Of a DNA stretch of 64,000 nucleotides, positions 49,326 to 59,713 are shown piece by piece (positions within the stretch are counted from its first letter, which is position 1; every line of letters begins with the position of its first letter). A program made the position numbers and the translations under genes. The notes below the pieces were generated by a model. The model saw only the letters and a program-made list of their open reading frames with translations, searched no databases and had not been told where the DNA came from. The stretch is from Thermosynechococcus sp. CL-1 (GTDB lineage Bacteria > Cyanobacteriota > Cyanobacteriia > Thermosynechococcales > Thermosynechococcaceae): contig NZ_CP040671.1 in assembly GCF_008386235.1 (NCBI RefSeq), forward strand, positions 62,001-126,000, written 5' to 3'.

Positions 49326-49331
49326 TATAAT
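49326..49331 (+). promoter_or_regulatory. -10 element upstream of the DUF3110 gene
   Basis: A perfect TATAAT lies 30 bases before the DUF3110 ATG. A perfect TTGACA occurs at 49276-49281 but 44 bases away, too far to pair with it; no -35 is found at 17 bases. Confidence 0.4.
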
Positions 49332-49360
49332 CGCTGTTGAGATTTCATTAGCGAGGCATC

Positions 49361-49762
49361 ATGCGCGTTTACGTGTTGCTCTACAACCCGGGGACTGAAA
49401 ATGAGGGCATTCATTCTCTGCAACTGGGCGATCGCAACCTGATTCTGATGTTTGAAAGCGAAGACGATGCCAGTCGCTACGCCATGCTCCTAGAGGCACA
49501 GGATTTTCATCCCCCCAGCGTTGTCCCCATTGATGCCAAGGAAATCGAAGAATTCTGCGAATCCTCAGGCTACACCTGTCACTTGGTGCCCGAAGGATTT
49601 GTGCCGACAAACGATGCTGAGCGTCTCTTCTTGGCGCCTCCCGAACGCAATGTCGAAGAAACCGACTGGGAACTAGAAAATCGCGTGCCCCCCGCTGCTG
49701 AGAGTGAGTTCTCCGAAAGTGAACTGAATCAGTTGCGCCAACAATTTGAAAAGCTGCTGTAG
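49361..49762 (+). CDS. DUF3110 protein
   Basis: A 133-residue soluble protein restricted to cyanobacteria and plastid-bearing plants. MRVYVLLYNPGTENEGIHSL and MFESEDDASRYAMLLEAQDF are the DUF3110 hallmarks, ending near SSGYTCHLVPEG. The C-terminal 50 residues are acidic and helical. Function unknown. The next gene starts immediately after its stop codon, so the two are coupled. Confidence 0.85.
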   Translation: MRVYVLLYNPGTENEGIHSLQLGDRNLILMFESEDDASRYAMLLEAQDFHPPSVVPIDAKEIEEFCESSGYTCHLVPEGFVPTNDAERLFLAPPERNVEETDWELENRVPPAAESEFSESELNQLRQQFEKLL

Positions 49763-50860
49763 ATGGTGCGGGTCTGTGCCTGTCTAATTGTCAAAAATGA
49801 GGCAGCCCATTTGGCACGCTGTCTGGGCAGTGTTCAGCCTTGGGTAGATGAGATCGTTGTGGTAGATACCGGGTCAACGGATGAGACGATCGCGATCGCC
49901 CGCCAGTTTACAGAGCGCATCTTTACCTTCCCTTGGCAGGATGATTTTGCCGCTGCCCGCAATTACTCCCTAGAGCAGGCCACGGGCGATTGGATTTTGG
50001 TGATAGATGCCGATGAGGTGCTCGTGACCTTGCGGGAGCCGCCTGTGCCCCTCGGCCAACAACTGGAGGGCAGCACCCTCACTGCCTACCAACTCCTACG
50101 GCGGGAAATCGGCACGGGGCAGCAATTTTCTGACTTTGCCATTGTGCGACTCTTTCGCAACCTGCCGACGCTGCGCTATCAGGGACGCTTCCATGAGCAG
50201 TTGGTTTCGACAGCCGCAGAACCGCTGACCATTGGTACTCTGGAAACGCTGCGCATTGACCACTATGGCTATCAACCCGCACAAATTCAAGCCAAGATGC
50301 GCGATCGCAACATCCCGATTTTGGAACGCATCCGCGCCAGTGAAGGTCTGCCTTTGAATCTCCTTTTTGCCTTGGCGGATATGTACCACGCTGTGAATAA
50401 CCCCACGGCTGCGGATGACTGCTACCAAGAACTTTTTGAGCGGCTCTTGCCCCATCTCCTCACCGGCCAACTGCCTGAGAATGCCCCTGGCGCCCTGCCC
50501 GAAATTCTGAATCAACTGGGGCGGCGTCTGCTGGCTATGGGGGATCACGAAACATTGCAACTCCTCTGTCAGCAAAGTCTGGTGTGGTTTCCCACCTATC
50601 CTCCCCTCAATGATTTGGCCGGGCGCTGGCTGATGGCTTTGGGATTCCCCTTGGGAGCAACGGCTTACTTTGAGTATTGCCTTGAACTGGGGCGCACCAA
50701 TGGCTACAGTAAACAGATGATTTTTCCCTTGGGCTATGTGCGGGAGATTGCCGCCGAACAACTAGGGCGTGCCTATGAAACCTTGGGCGATCGCGAGCGG
50801 GCGGCGGCGGCCTTTGCCCAAGCAACAGCTTTTCGCCAAGAAAGGGGCAATCACCAATAG
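49763..50860 (+). CDS. Family 2 glycosyltransferase with TPR-like tail
   Basis: 365 residues. The N-terminal GT-A domain shows CLIVKNEAAHLARCL, VVVDTGSTDETIAIA and the DxD-type metal site in VIDADEVL, with WQDDFAAARNYSLEQA; this is the SunS/WaaE-like subgroup. From about residue 190 onward helices resembling TPR repeats follow (for example LGRAYETLGDRERAAAAFAQ). Acceptor unknown: peptide, lipid or envelope sugar are all possible. It directly abuts the DUF3110 gene. Confidence 0.8.
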   Translation: MVRVCACLIVKNEAAHLARCLGSVQPWVDEIVVVDTGSTDETIAIARQFTERIFTFPWQDDFAAARNYSLEQATGDWILVIDADEVLVTLREPPVPLGQQLEGSTLTAYQLLRREIGTGQQFSDFAIVRLFRNLPTLRYQGRFHEQLVSTAAEPLTIGTLETLRIDHYGYQPAQIQAKMRDRNIPILERIRASEGLPLNLLFALADMYHAVNNPTAADDCYQELFERLLPHLLTGQLPENAPGALPEILNQLGRRLLAMGDHETLQLLCQQSLVWFPTYPPLNDLAGRWLMALGFPLGATAYFEYCLELGRTNGYSKQMIFPLGYVREIAAEQLGRAYETLGDRERAAAAFAQATAFRQERGNHQ

Positions 50861-50893
50861 AAAATAAAAAAGTGCCGCTGTTAGCAACGGCAC
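50861..50893 (-). terminator. Intrinsic terminator of the DUF4278 gene
   Basis: On the minus strand GTGCCG pairs with CGGCAC (50872-50877, 50888-50893) around a ten-base loop, followed by TTTTTTATTTT. It lies 28 bases past the DUF4278 stop and also ends just beyond the convergent glycosyltransferase gene. Confidence 0.75.
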
Positions 50894-50920
50894 CGCAGTT
50901 TGGGTTTCGGTGATCCAACC

Positions 50921-51295
50921 TTAGGCAAATTGCTGCCACTCTTCTTCCAGCAGACTAATGAGGTCTTCGTTGCCCTGACTCCGAGCCACTTGCAGCCGCC
51001 GCTCAAGAGTTTTCAGAATTGCATGGCGATGGGCTTCGGCCAAGGAGTCGCGCTTACGGTGGGGAAGTACTGAAGGGGCAGTACTCGTCGTCGGAGCGGT
51101 TGTGGTAACTGGTGTACCGTTGGTTTGGTAGGTTACCCCCCGCCAGCAGAGGACATGATTGGGTTGAGGAACCGGTTCAGCCGCTTTGTGCCCTACCCAT
51201 TGCGCCCCCCGGTAGAGACCCTTGGCACCCGATTCAACAAGGGGAATGTGCTGCTCAGAAGTTTCGTATTTAACGCCGCGATAGATTAGTTGCAT
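50921..51295 (-). CDS. DUF4278 protein
   Basis: A 124-residue cyanobacterial protein. The DUF4278 signature is seen twice: MQLIYRGVKYET at the start and NHVLCWRGVTYQT near residue 50. A Thr/Ala-rich linker follows and a C-terminal helical segment ends with GNEDLISLLEEEWQQF. No membrane helix or signal. Function unknown. It has its own terminator and stands divergent from the UvrD-like helicase. Confidence 0.8.
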   Translation of the reverse strand: MQLIYRGVKYETSEQHIPLVESGAKGLYRGAQWVGHKAAEPVPQPNHVLCWRGVTYQTNGTPVTTTAPTTSTAPSVLPHRKRDSLAEAHRHAILKTLERRLQVARSQGNEDLISLLEEEWQQFA

Positions 51296-51369
51296 AATTA
51301 AATCAAGGCTCCTAGGTGAATACTATTGACTCGTTATCAAGCTTTAGGTGGTCTGCGCTAGGAAACAAC

Positions 51370-51397
51370 TTGCCTCTAAATTTCTGTATTCTATTAT
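51370..51397 (+). promoter_or_regulatory. Candidate promoter of the UvrD-like helicase gene
   Basis: TTGCCT (51370-51375) and TATTAT (51392-51397) spaced by 16 bases, about 70 bases before the ATG at 51469. Both hexamers deviate from consensus. Confidence 0.35.
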
Positions 51398-51468
51398 ACG
51401 ATTTTTCGATCTTCATTGGGTAGAAGCCGGTTTTTTTAACAAATCTTTAGCCCTCCCACAGTCCTCCT

Positions 51469-53787
51469 ATGAACGTGTTGTCACTCCCTGCCAATGCCAG
51501 TCACCTTTTAAGGACGTTGCGTCCGGGTCAACGGGAAATCAGTGAATGGCAAGGGGGTCTCTTGGCGGTATCGGCAGTGCCCGGAGCAGGCAAATCCCAT
51601 GGCATGGCCGTAGGAGCAGCGATCGCCATCGCTCGCGAAAAACTCCATCAACAGCGGCAACTGGTCGTAGTCACCTATAGTCGTTCGGCAGCGGCCAATA
51701 TCAAGGTGCGGATTCGCCAGTACCTGCGGGAAATGGGCTTGCCCCGCAATGGTTTTAGTGTGCAGACGCTCCACAGTTTGGCCTTGAAAATTGCCACCAG
51801 TCACCCCACAGCGGGTCTGCGTTGGAGTGGCGAGAATTTAATGAGTGAGCATGAGCAGCGACGCCTGTGTGTCACCTGTGTTAAGGAATGGGCGCGATCG
51901 CACCCCGATATTCTCGAGCAATTGATCCAAGGCTGCGATACCAGTCCCCTGAGTGACGTTGAACACGATGGTCGCAGAAGTGCGCTTTTGACTGACATCT
52001 TGGTGAAGTTGGCACAAACCGTTATTAGCAGTGCCCGCAGTATGGCGTTGACGCCCCATGATCTGCGGCAGTTGTCCCAGCGGTTGCGCTCCCAAAGTGC
52101 AGCCGCAGCAGAATCCTACCCCTTTTTAGAAATTGGTGCCGACCTTTTGGCACTGTACCAGCACCATTTAGCGCAGCGAGAGCAAATTGACTATGATGAG
52201 ATGATTTTGGCAGCGGTACAACTCCTAGAGGGCGATCGCCAGTGCCGCCAAGAATGGCAACAGCGGGTGTATGCCGTCTTTGAGGATGAGGCGCAGGACT
52301 CGACCCCCTTGCAATCGCGGTTACTGCGACTTCTCGCCGAGGACAACACCACAGGGCAAGTGAATTTTGTGCGGGTGGGGGATCCCAATCAAGCCATTAA
52401 CTCCACATTTACGGCGGCAGACCCTCTCTTTTTTAATGAATTCTGTGACGAATGTGCCCAGCAGCAGGCCTTCTATAAAATGACCCAAGCGGGGCGATCC
52501 ACCCCATTGGTCATTCGATCGGCCAACTTTTTAGTGAACTGGGTCAATCATGCCCTCAAAGGCCAAGAACTGCCCTTTCGATCCCAAGCAATTCAGCCCG
52601 TCTCACCGACAGATCCGCAACCGGGGGCGAACCCACCCCCCTGGGGAGAAGGGGTAGAAATTGCCCGACCAGCAACCGTTTTCGAGACCGTGCGCGAGCT
52701 AGCAGCACGTATTTCTGAGGTTTTAGCAGAGTATCCTGAGGCCTCAATTGCGGTACTGGTGCGTACCAACCGCCAAGGGGAATTTGTCGCGGATCTGTTG
52801 CGATCGCCCGCTAGCTTCAGCATTGATACCGACCTTGCTGCTCAGGGGATTCCGATTCTCGATGTATCGGGCATTGAACGGCGATCGCAGGTGCCCAAAG
52901 AATTGCTGGACATTCTTTATTTTCTCCACTGTCCCTATTCTCCCGAAGCGGTCAAAGCAGCCCTGACTGTTCTTCAGGAGCGCAAACGCATTTCTGTCCA
53001 AAATTTGGATCGCTTAGCCGCCCAGCCAGAGGTGTTTCTCTACCCTAGTCCTTTAGACCCCCCTGCCGAAGAACCGGTACTCAAGGCACGGCACTACTGT
53101 CAACGTCTCCTCAAAGCCCGCCTAGAGCTGTCTCTATTTCCTTTGATCGCGTACTGCGCTCAGGAATTGGGCTATGATGCCGCTGAATTGGCCACCAGCG
53201 ATCGCCTGATCTGCCACTTGGCACAGCAGGAACCAACGCAACTGTGGGAGCGTATCCATCCCCGTTGGCAGGAGTTGGTGGCAGCGGATCGCTTTGACGC
53301 TGTTGAGATGGAAGACCTCCATAGCCGTTTAGTGCGATCGGGGCAGGTAACGATTATGACGATGCATCGCGCCAAGGGTCTGGATTGGGATGCCGTCTTT
53401 GTCCCCTTCTTAGAGGCAAGAACCCTCCCCGGTGAGAGCTGGGTGGCGGCCAATGCCAAGTTCCTCAGTCCAGAGGTGGATTTTACGGATGTGGTGCGAT
53501 CGCAACTGCGGGCCTACGGCCATCAGCAACCCCTTCCTGACTGGCAAACCGCCTATCAAAAAGCCAAAGAGGCCAAAGTTGCTGAGGAATACCGCCTGCT
53601 TTACGTGGCCATGACCCGTGCTAAGCGTTTACTGTGGCTCGCCGCCGCCCACCAAGCCCCCTTTAACTGGCAGAACTTTGACTGGCGAGGGTTTTATCAA
53701 CTGCAAGACAGTGACCCTTGTCCTTTCTTAGCTGCCCTAGAGCAGAAGCTAAAGAAACATGCCAAGGCTACTCGCGGCGATCGCTAA
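51469..53787 (+). CDS. UvrD/PcrA-like superfamily 1A DNA helicase
   Basis: A 772-residue DNA helicase. Walker A is [14 protein letters not shown] near residue 35, motif Ia [16 protein letters not shown], motif [14 protein letters not shown] (DEAQD), motif [15 protein letters not shown], motif [15 protein letters not shown] and motif [17 protein letters not shown]. It lacks the extra domains of RecB/AddA nucleases. UvrD, PcrA and Rep act in repair and replication restart; which role applies here is not resolved. Its last 20 bases overlap the convergent BMC-protein gene. Confidence 0.88.
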   Translation: MNVLSLPANASHLLRTLRPGQREISEWQGGLLAVSAVPGAGKSHGMAVGAAIAIAREKLHQQRQLVVVTYSRSAAANIKVRIRQYLREMGLPRNGFSVQTLHSLALKIATSHPTAGLRWSGENLMSEHEQRRLCVTCVKEWARSHPDILEQLIQGCDTSPLSDVEHDGRRSALLTDILVKLAQTVISSARSMALTPHDLRQLSQRLRSQSAAAAESYPFLEIGADLLALYQHHLAQREQIDYDEMILAAVQLLEGDRQCRQEWQQRVYAVFEDEAQDSTPLQSRLLRLLAEDNTTGQVNFVRVGDPNQAINSTFTAADPLFFNEFCDECAQQQAFYKMTQAGRSTPLVIRSANFLVNWVNHALKGQELPFRSQAIQPVSPTDPQPGANPPPWGEGVEIARPATVFETVRELAARISEVLAEYPEASIAVLVRTNRQGEFVADLLRSPASFSIDTDLAAQGIPILDVSGIERRSQVPKELLDILYFLHCPYSPEAVKAALTVLQERKRISVQNLDRLAAQPEVFLYPSPLDPPAEEPVLKARHYCQRLLKARLELSLFPLIAYCAQELGYDAAELATSDRLICHLAQQEPTQLWERIHPRWQELVAADRFDAVEMEDLHSRLVRSGQVTIMTMHRAKGLDWDAVFVPFLEARTLPGESWVAANAKFLSPEVDFTDVVRSQLRAYGHQQPLPDWQTAYQKAKEAKVAEEYRLLYVAMTRAKRLLWLAAAHQAPFNWQNFDWRGFYQLQDSDPCPFLAALEQKLKKHAKATRGDR

Positions 53788-54406
53788 GGCTATCACGCCC
53801 CGGCAAGCGTTCCATGGCTGCCAAGACGGCCCGTTCTGCTGCCAGAATATCCCGCTCCGCGCCCCCCAAAAAGAGTCGGCCAAAACTGCCCACGGCTGAA
53901 ATCTGCAAGATATTAATGAGTGCTGCCTTTTCCGCTTCATTGGCGGCCAGTGCAGCATAGGCGGCAGGTTCTACTTCAAACACATAGAGGGTTTGCCCCG
54001 CCAAAATCATATTGCCCCGCCGCGAGCGGTTAATTAGTTGGGTGTGGTGGGCATCAATATTGCGAATCACCTGACTCGAAATCACCCGTGGCCGCAAGCA
54101 ATCCTGTACCCGAGCGCCAATGGCATCTAAAATTGCTTGCCCTGCTGCGCGTACTTCCCCCTGATTGCCCGAATGCACCTCCAATAGTCCGTAGAGTCGC
54201 TCGATAAACAAAACTCCCGGCCGCACCACCGCAGACTTCAAGGCAATATCCAAAAGGCGATTGACATCAATCCCCGGTGAAATCTCCACCCAGAGGGAGC
54301 AATCCCCCGGCAAAGGCAAAAACCCTTGAGCCACGGTTCCCAAGTAGGCCGCGTGTTGCGGTTGAATCGAGTCGAGATAGACATAACTGCGCAGATCAAC
54401 GCCCAA
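53768..54406 (-). CDS. BMC (bacterial microcompartment) domain protein
   Basis: A 212-residue protein with two BMC-like halves. The first carries [20 protein letters not shown]; the second has [20 protein letters not shown] then [19 protein letters not shown], the beta-alpha-beta pattern of shell proteins with an FGRL pore-loop-like segment. It resembles the conserved Slr0169-type cyanobacterial protein that is encoded away from the ccm carboxysome operon. The start is TTG at 54406, supported by the family opening [12 protein letters not shown] and AGGA upstream. Shell or regulatory role is unproven. Confidence 0.7.
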   Translation of the reverse strand: MGVDLRSYVYLDSIQPQHAAYLGTVAQGFLPLPGDCSLWVEISPGIDVNRLLDIALKSAVVRPGVLFIERLYGLLEVHSGNQGEVRAAGQAILDAIGARVQDCLRPRVISSQVIRNIDAHHTQLINRSRRGNMILAGQTLYVFEVEPAAYAALAANEAEKAALINILQISAVGSFGRLFLGGAERDILAAERAVLAAMERLPGRDSLSDRRE

Positions 54407-54453
54407 GGTGGTGGATTCCTAACGCGCCAGTACCCATGATCGCCGAAAATGCC

Positions 54454-55146
54454 CTAGGACAATAGCCATTGCAGGCGTGGATCCGTAAAGTCCTCAATGC
54501 AGACCTCTGCTCCTGCGGCTTGCAGTGCCGTTTCCGATTGCGTTGTTAACACTCCCCAGCAGAGCATCCCTGCCCGCACCGCTGCCATCACCCCTGCCAC
54601 GGCATCCTCAAAGACAAGACAATGCTGCGGCAACACCTGCAACCGCTCCGCCACTAGGAGATAGCATTCTGGATCGGGCTTGCCCCGCTGCACATCCTGC
54701 TCCATCACCACCGTATCGAAAAAGTTGCCCACCCCCTCACAGGAGAGCACCAATTCCACATTGGCAGCACAGGCCGAGGTGCCTAGGCCCAAGCGATAGC
54801 CCTTTTCTTTAGCACTTTTGAGAAAGGGCAACAGCCCCGGCAACAGTTCCAAATTGGGTGCCAGCAATTCCCGAAAGACAGCCTCTTTGCCGGCGCCCCA
54901 GCGTTCGACTTCCGCTTCAGTGACCGATCGCCCCAAGAGTTCTGGCAGGAGTTCGGCATTGCGTTTGCCCCCCATTTGCCGCAACTGTTCCAGATTGATC
55001 TGCTGCCGCAGTTCAGGGGTGCGATCGACATAGACCCGCCAAGCTTCAAGGTGGTAGGGCATGGTATGGCAGATCACCCCATCCATATCAAAAATCAGGG
55101 CACGCTGCGAGGGTTCAACGGCAAGAAACTGGGAAAAATTAGCCAT
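54454..55146 (-). CDS. HAD-superfamily phosphatase, beta-phosphoglucomutase-like
   Basis: 230 residues of subfamily IA. Motif I ALIFDMDGVICHTMPYH with the nucleophile Asp and the acid/base Asp two residues on, motif II LGTSACA, motif III RGKPDPECYL and motif IV VFEDAVAGVMAA are complete. The cap is helical. Likely dephosphorylates a small sugar phosphate or acts as a phosphoglucomutase; the substrate cannot be predicted. Divergent from clpC. Confidence 0.82.
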   Translation of the reverse strand: MANFSQFLAVEPSQRALIFDMDGVICHTMPYHLEAWRVYVDRTPELRQQINLEQLRQMGGKRNAELLPELLGRSVTEAEVERWGAGKEAVFRELLAPNLELLPGLLPFLKSAKEKGYRLGLGTSACAANVELVLSCEGVGNFFDTVVMEQDVQRGKPDPECYLLVAERLQVLPQHCLVFEDAVAGVMAAVRAGMLCWGVLTTQSETALQAAGAEVCIEDFTDPRLQWLLS

Positions 55147-55496
55147 TGGCGAAAAAGTTGGGCATCAGCAAGTGTAGTCTATCGTCTTTTGAGACTAAAG
55201 AGGCTGGCCAATCGATCAATGGAATTTTGCCGCAGGCTAGCCCCCAAAATCTCAATTAAAATACGGGCAACCACACCTGCAAAAAAATGAGTCAACATCT
55301 ACAGTAGGAGTACAGCCCTTTATCTAAGCTATAGGGTACGTCAAGGGACGTTGATCCTGTTTAAGAGTGGATTTGACGGTTCTGGGTCTGTTCCATCTTT
55401 TGGGAAGAGGGCTGTAAATTGGCATACAAAAACACGCCAAAGTGGACGTGTTAAGATGAGTGTTACCAGCACGCAGGAGCCATTAGGGGAAGGGTC
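55147..55496. other. Long leader/promoter region upstream of clpC
   Basis: 350 bases between divergent genes. No credible open frame longer than six codons on the plus strand apart from out-of-frame overlap with clpC. A TATAGG box at about 55331 may be a -10. An imperfect palindrome at 55431-55452 is listed separately. The ribosome site GGGGAAGGG stands just before the clpC ATG. Confidence 0.55.
55431..55452. promoter_or_regulatory. Palindrome in the clpC leader
   Basis: AACACG and CGTGTT, six bases each with ten between, centred 55 bases before the clpC start. It could be an operator or an RNA hairpin in the leader. HrcA CIRCE (long Gly/Ala-type repeat TTAGCACTC) is not present. Confidence 0.3.
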
Positions 55497-57971
55497 ATGT
55501 TTGAACGGTTTACAGAAAAAGCCATTAAAGTCATCATGCTGGCACAGGAAGAGGCTCGCCGCCTCGGCCACAACTTTGTCGGTACCGAACAAATTCTCCT
55601 CGGATTGATTGGTGAAGGCACCGGTGTGGCTGCGAAGGTGCTACGTTCCATGGGCGTGAACCTCAAGGATGCCCGCATCGAAGTGGAAAAAATTATTGGC
55701 CGTGGGTCTGGTTTTGTGGCGGTGGAGATTCCCTTTACCCCCCGTGCCAAGCGAGTGTTGGAACTCTCCCTCGAAGAAGCCCGCCAACTGGGACACAACT
55801 ATATTGGTACTGAGCACCTTCTTTTGGGTCTGATTCGCGAAGGGGAAGGGGTAGCAGCACGGGTTCTTGAAAATCTCGGCGTTGATCTGTCGAAAGTGCG
55901 CACTCAAGTGATTCGTATGCTGGGTGAAACCGCAGAAGTGGCTGCCGGTGCCAGCCAAGGGCGCACCAAAACACCGACACTGGACGAATTTGGTGCCAAC
56001 CTCACCCAGATGGCCATTGATGGCAAGCTAGATCCCGTGGTGGGTCGGCAAAAAGAAATTGAGCGGGTGATTCAAATCCTCGGCCGCCGCACCAAAAATA
56101 ACCCTGTGCTGATCGGTGAACCGGGGGTAGGTAAAACCGCTATTGCTGAAGGCCTTGCCCAACGCATTGCCAATAAAGATGTCCCCGATATTCTAGAAGA
56201 CAAGCGGGTGGTCACCCTCGATATTGGCCTGTTGGTGGCGGGCACGAAGTACCGAGGTGAGTTTGAAGAGCGGCTGAAGAAGATCATGGATGAGATCCGC
56301 CAAGCCGGTAACGTGATCTTGGTGATTGACGAGGTACACACGTTGATTGGGGCTGGGGCTGCTGAGGGTGCCATTGATGCGGCGAATATCCTCAAACCCG
56401 CCTTGGCTCGTGGTGAGTTGCAGTGCATTGGTGCCACCACGTTGGATGAGTACCGCAAACACATTGAGCGAGATGCCGCCTTGGAGCGCCGCTTCCAACC
56501 GGTGATGGTGGGTGAACCCTCCGTTGAGGAAACCATTGAGATCCTCTACGGCCTGCGGGAACGCTACGAGAAGCACCACAAGCTGAAAATTTCCGATGAA
56601 GCCCTTGAGGCGGCAGCGAAGCTGTCTGATCGCTACATTAGCGATCGCTATCTGCCCGACAAAGCCATTGACCTCATTGACGAAGCCGGCTCACGGGTGC
56701 GCCTGATTAACTCGCAACTACCGCCTGCGGCCAAGGAACTGGATCGCGAATTGCGGCAAGTGCTCAAAGAAAAAGACGATGCCGTGCGTGCCCAAAACTT
56801 TGACAAAGCGGGTGAGTTGCGCGATCGCGAGATGGAACTGAAAGCGCAAATCCGTGCCATTGCCCAGCAGAAAAAATCCGAAAGCGCCAATGGTGAAGAG
56901 GAAACCCCCGTCGTTACCGAAGAGGACATTGCCCACATTGTTGCCTCTTGGACGGGTGTGCCTGTCAGCAAGCTCACCGAAAGCGAATCGGAAAAACTGC
57001 TGCACATGGAGGAGACCCTGCACCAGCGGGTCATTGGCCAAGATGAAGCGGTGAAAGCCATCTCCCGTGCCATTCGCCGTGCCCGTGTCGGTCTAAAAAA
57101 TCCCAACCGTCCCATTGCTAGCTTTATCTTCTCTGGGCCAACCGGTGTGGGTAAAACCGAGCTAACGAAAGCCTTGGCCGCCTACTTCTTTGGTTCTGAA
57201 GAGGCGATGATCCGCCTAGATATGTCCGAGTACATGGAGCGGCATACCGTCTCCAAGCTCATTGGTTCGCCCCCCGGCTATGTCGGCTACAACGAGGGCG
57301 GTCAACTGACCGAAGCCGTGCGGCGGCGTCCCTACACGGTGGTGCTCTTTGACGAAATCGAGAAAGCCCATCCCGATGTCTTTAACCTGCTGCTGCAAAT
57401 CCTTGAGGATGGTCGCCTCACTGACTCTAAGGGGCGTACCGTTGACTTCAAGAACACCCTCTTGATCATGACCTCGAACATTGGCTCGAAGGTGATTGAG
57501 AAAGGCGCTGGCGGTCTTGGCTTTGAGTTTGGCACTGAGGATGCTGCTGAATCGCAATACAATCGCATTCGCTCCTTGGTGAATGAGGAACTGAAGCAGT
57601 ACTTCCGTCCAGAGTTCCTCAACCGCGTGGATGAGATTATTGTCTTCCGCCAGCTGACCAAAGACGAGGTCAAGCAAATTGCTGACATCCTCTTGAAGGA
57701 GGTCTTCTCACGCCTGACCGAGAAAGGAATCACCCTAGAAGTGACGGATCGCTTCAAGGAGCGACTCATTGAAGAAGGCTACAATCCCAGCTACGGTGCG
57801 CGACCCCTGCGGCGAGCCATTATGCGCCTCCTAGAGGATACCTTGGCTGAGGAAATGCTCTCTGGCCGCATTCGTGAAGGGGATACTGCCCTCATTGATG
57901 TGGATGAATCGGGTCAAGTGAAGATCCAAGCTCAACCTCGGCGTGAGCTACTGCCCCAAGCGGTTGAGTAG
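55497..57971 (+). CDS. clpC: ClpC, AAA+ chaperone of the ClpP/R protease
   Basis: An 824-residue class 1 Hsp100 unfoldase. The N-domain has two Clp-N repeats ([20 protein letters not shown], then a repeat at about 80). Walker A sites [14 protein letters not shown] (first AAA) and [14 protein letters not shown] (second), a UVR/middle coiled-coil region with [19 protein letters not shown], and a C-terminal acidic tail identify ClpC rather than ClpB. It delivers substrates to ClpP3/R in cyanobacteria and chloroplasts. Strong ribosome site GGGGAAGGG at the ATG. A propeller-transglutaminase gene follows after 14 bases. Confidence 0.96.
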   Translation: MFERFTEKAIKVIMLAQEEARRLGHNFVGTEQILLGLIGEGTGVAAKVLRSMGVNLKDARIEVEKIIGRGSGFVAVEIPFTPRAKRVLELSLEEARQLGHNYIGTEHLLLGLIREGEGVAARVLENLGVDLSKVRTQVIRMLGETAEVAAGASQGRTKTPTLDEFGANLTQMAIDGKLDPVVGRQKEIERVIQILGRRTKNNPVLIGEPGVGKTAIAEGLAQRIANKDVPDILEDKRVVTLDIGLLVAGTKYRGEFEERLKKIMDEIRQAGNVILVIDEVHTLIGAGAAEGAIDAANILKPALARGELQCIGATTLDEYRKHIERDAALERRFQPVMVGEPSVEETIEILYGLRERYEKHHKLKISDEALEAAAKLSDRYISDRYLPDKAIDLIDEAGSRVRLINSQLPPAAKELDRELRQVLKEKDDAVRAQNFDKAGELRDREMELKAQIRAIAQQKKSESANGEEETPVVTEEDIAHIVASWTGVPVSKLTESESEKLLHMEETLHQRVIGQDEAVKAISRAIRRARVGLKNPNRPIASFIFSGPTGVGKTELTKALAAYFFGSEEAMIRLDMSEYMERHTVSKLIGSPPGYVGYNEGGQLTEAVRRRPYTVVLFDEIEKAHPDVFNLLLQILEDGRLTDSKGRTVDFKNTLLIMTSNIGSKVIEKGAGGLGFEFGTEDAAESQYNRIRSLVNEELKQYFRPEFLNRVDEIIVFRQLTKDEVKQIADILLKEVFSRLTEKGITLEVTDRFKERLIEEGYNPSYGARPLRRAIMRLLEDTLAEEMLSGRIREGDTALIDVDESGQVKIQAQPRRELLPQAVE

Positions 57972-57985
57972 GGTATTGACTTCCT

Positions 57986-59707
57986 ATGCCAGACACACCG
58001 CAAGAGGTTTATGGGGACTCCCTCAGCTCCCGAGCGCTGGATCACGACTGGCGCACCATTTATCCCTTGGGTGCTTACCAAATCCACGGTCTGGCATGGG
58101 TCGATCCCCAAGCCCTGTGGCTACGTCAATTGCCCCGTTTGCCCTTTTGCCAAGCAACCCTTGGCGCCAGTTTTTTGGCCTTGGATCGGGTGCGGGGCTT
58201 TATTTTGCTCATCAATGGCGAAAATGACCACAGTGAGATTCTCAATCCCTACGATCTAGAGGCATTTCTCGATGCCGATGGCCTCTGTCTCCATCGCCAA
58301 ACCCTCTGGTTTTGCCGGGACACATGGCTCTATCGCTGTCATCTGCCTGACTGGCATGTAGAAAAGGTGCTGGAGTGCCGCTATCCCATTTACGGTGTGG
58401 CGGTGGATGACACAGGCATCTATGTGGCCTGTCAAAAATCGGGTTACATCCACTGTTTTGATGAAACAGGTCGAGAGCAGTATCGCCTCAGCGCGCCGGG
58501 CATTGGCTGTGAAAATTTAGCCCTCAAGGATGGCTATCTGTGGGTGAGCGATCGCCTAGAGCAATCTATCTATTGTCTCGATCGCCAGAGTGGCCGTGTT
58601 GAATGGGTGGCCTTGACGCCCTTTGCCCAGCCAACGGCGTTTACCTTTGATGCAACGGGGCGACTGTGGGTGGCCTATGGCGGTGAAGAACCCTATTTGC
58701 GGGATAACCCCAACAACCGCGAAGCCCCCCTCGAAATTGATCATCGCGATATTTGCCTGATTCATCCTCTGCTCTATCAGACCCACAAAGAGCAGTATTA
58801 CACGGTCTCCAATGGCTATCTGATTGAGATGGCCTACGTGGAGGAAATGTCTCCCCTCGATGCGCTGCACCTAGATAACCTAGAGTGGCGAATTGCTCTG
58901 CCCGCCAATTCCCTGCGCCAAAAATTGCTGCGGGTTGAACCCGTCGGTACCCCCTTTCGCTTGGAAACCGTGGGTGATCAGCAGGTGGCGGTGTTTGATT
59001 TTCCTGAAGTGCGTCCCTACGAAGCCCGTCTTTTTGGTTGGCGTGCTTGGCTAGAAGTGAGAGGTATCAAGTACCATCTCAGCTTTGACGACATTGATGA
59101 GACGCTACCGCTGCCGCCAGAATTTGCAGCACAGTATCTAGTGGATAACGATGAGTTGGCGATGGATCAACCCATTGTCCAGGAGGTGGCACGGCAAGCT
59201 GTGGGCACAGAGACCAATATCCTGCGCAAGATGCTCAAGATTCGTAACTATGTGTACGATCGCCTGAGCTATGCCATGCGACCCACGATTGAAACCCCCG
59301 ATTTGGTTTTGAAACGGGGAACGGGGTCCTGTGGTGAGTACGTGGGGGTGCTCCTTGCCTTGGCGCGATTAAATGGCATTGCCTGCCGTACGGTGGGTCG
59401 CTACAAATGTCCCCCCCATCCCCAAAAGCGGGGCATCCCCCTTCAACCCACCTATAACCACGTTTGGTTGGAGTTTTATGTGCCGGGGGTTGGCTGGTTG
59501 CCCATGGAGTCCAATCCCGATGATGTCGTAGAGCGCGGCCCTTATCCAACACGGTTCTTTATGGCACTGCCTTGGTACCACGTGGAAGCGGGTAAAGGGA
59601 TTCGCTTTGAGAGCACGAATTATCGCGATCGCGGGCTACGCCTTGGAGATTTAGCCCTCAATCATGTGCGCTTTACCATTCATGGTGAGCTGCCCCCAAT
59701 TGCCTAA
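57986..59707 (+). CDS. Beta-propeller plus transglutaminase-like domain protein
   Basis: 573 residues, two parts. Residues 25-250 form a repeat-rich propeller-like domain (YGVAVDDTGIYVACQKSGYIHC, LKDGYLWVSDRLEQSIYCLD, FTFDATGRLWVAYGG). Residues about 400-540 are a transglutaminase-like fold: catalytic Cys in GTGSCGEYVGVLLALARL, His in YNHVWLEFY, and the acidic residue in WLPMESNPDD. Could be a cysteine protease, amidase or scaffold. No signal peptide is evident, so it is probably cytoplasmic. Starts 14 bases after the clpC stop. Confidence 0.75.
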   Translation: MPDTPQEVYGDSLSSRALDHDWRTIYPLGAYQIHGLAWVDPQALWLRQLPRLPFCQATLGASFLALDRVRGFILLINGENDHSEILNPYDLEAFLDADGLCLHRQTLWFCRDTWLYRCHLPDWHVEKVLECRYPIYGVAVDDTGIYVACQKSGYIHCFDETGREQYRLSAPGIGCENLALKDGYLWVSDRLEQSIYCLDRQSGRVEWVALTPFAQPTAFTFDATGRLWVAYGGEEPYLRDNPNNREAPLEIDHRDICLIHPLLYQTHKEQYYTVSNGYLIEMAYVEEMSPLDALHLDNLEWRIALPANSLRQKLLRVEPVGTPFRLETVGDQQVAVFDFPEVRPYEARLFGWRAWLEVRGIKYHLSFDDIDETLPLPPEFAAQYLVDNDELAMDQPIVQEVARQAVGTETNILRKMLKIRNYVYDRLSYAMRPTIETPDLVLKRGTGSCGEYVGVLLALARLNGIACRTVGRYKCPPHPQKRGIPLQPTYNHVWLEFYVPGVGWLPMESNPDDVVERGPYPTRFFMALPWYHVEAGKGIRFESTNYRDRGLRLGDLALNHVRFTIHGELPPIA

Positions 59708-59713
59708 ATAGTT

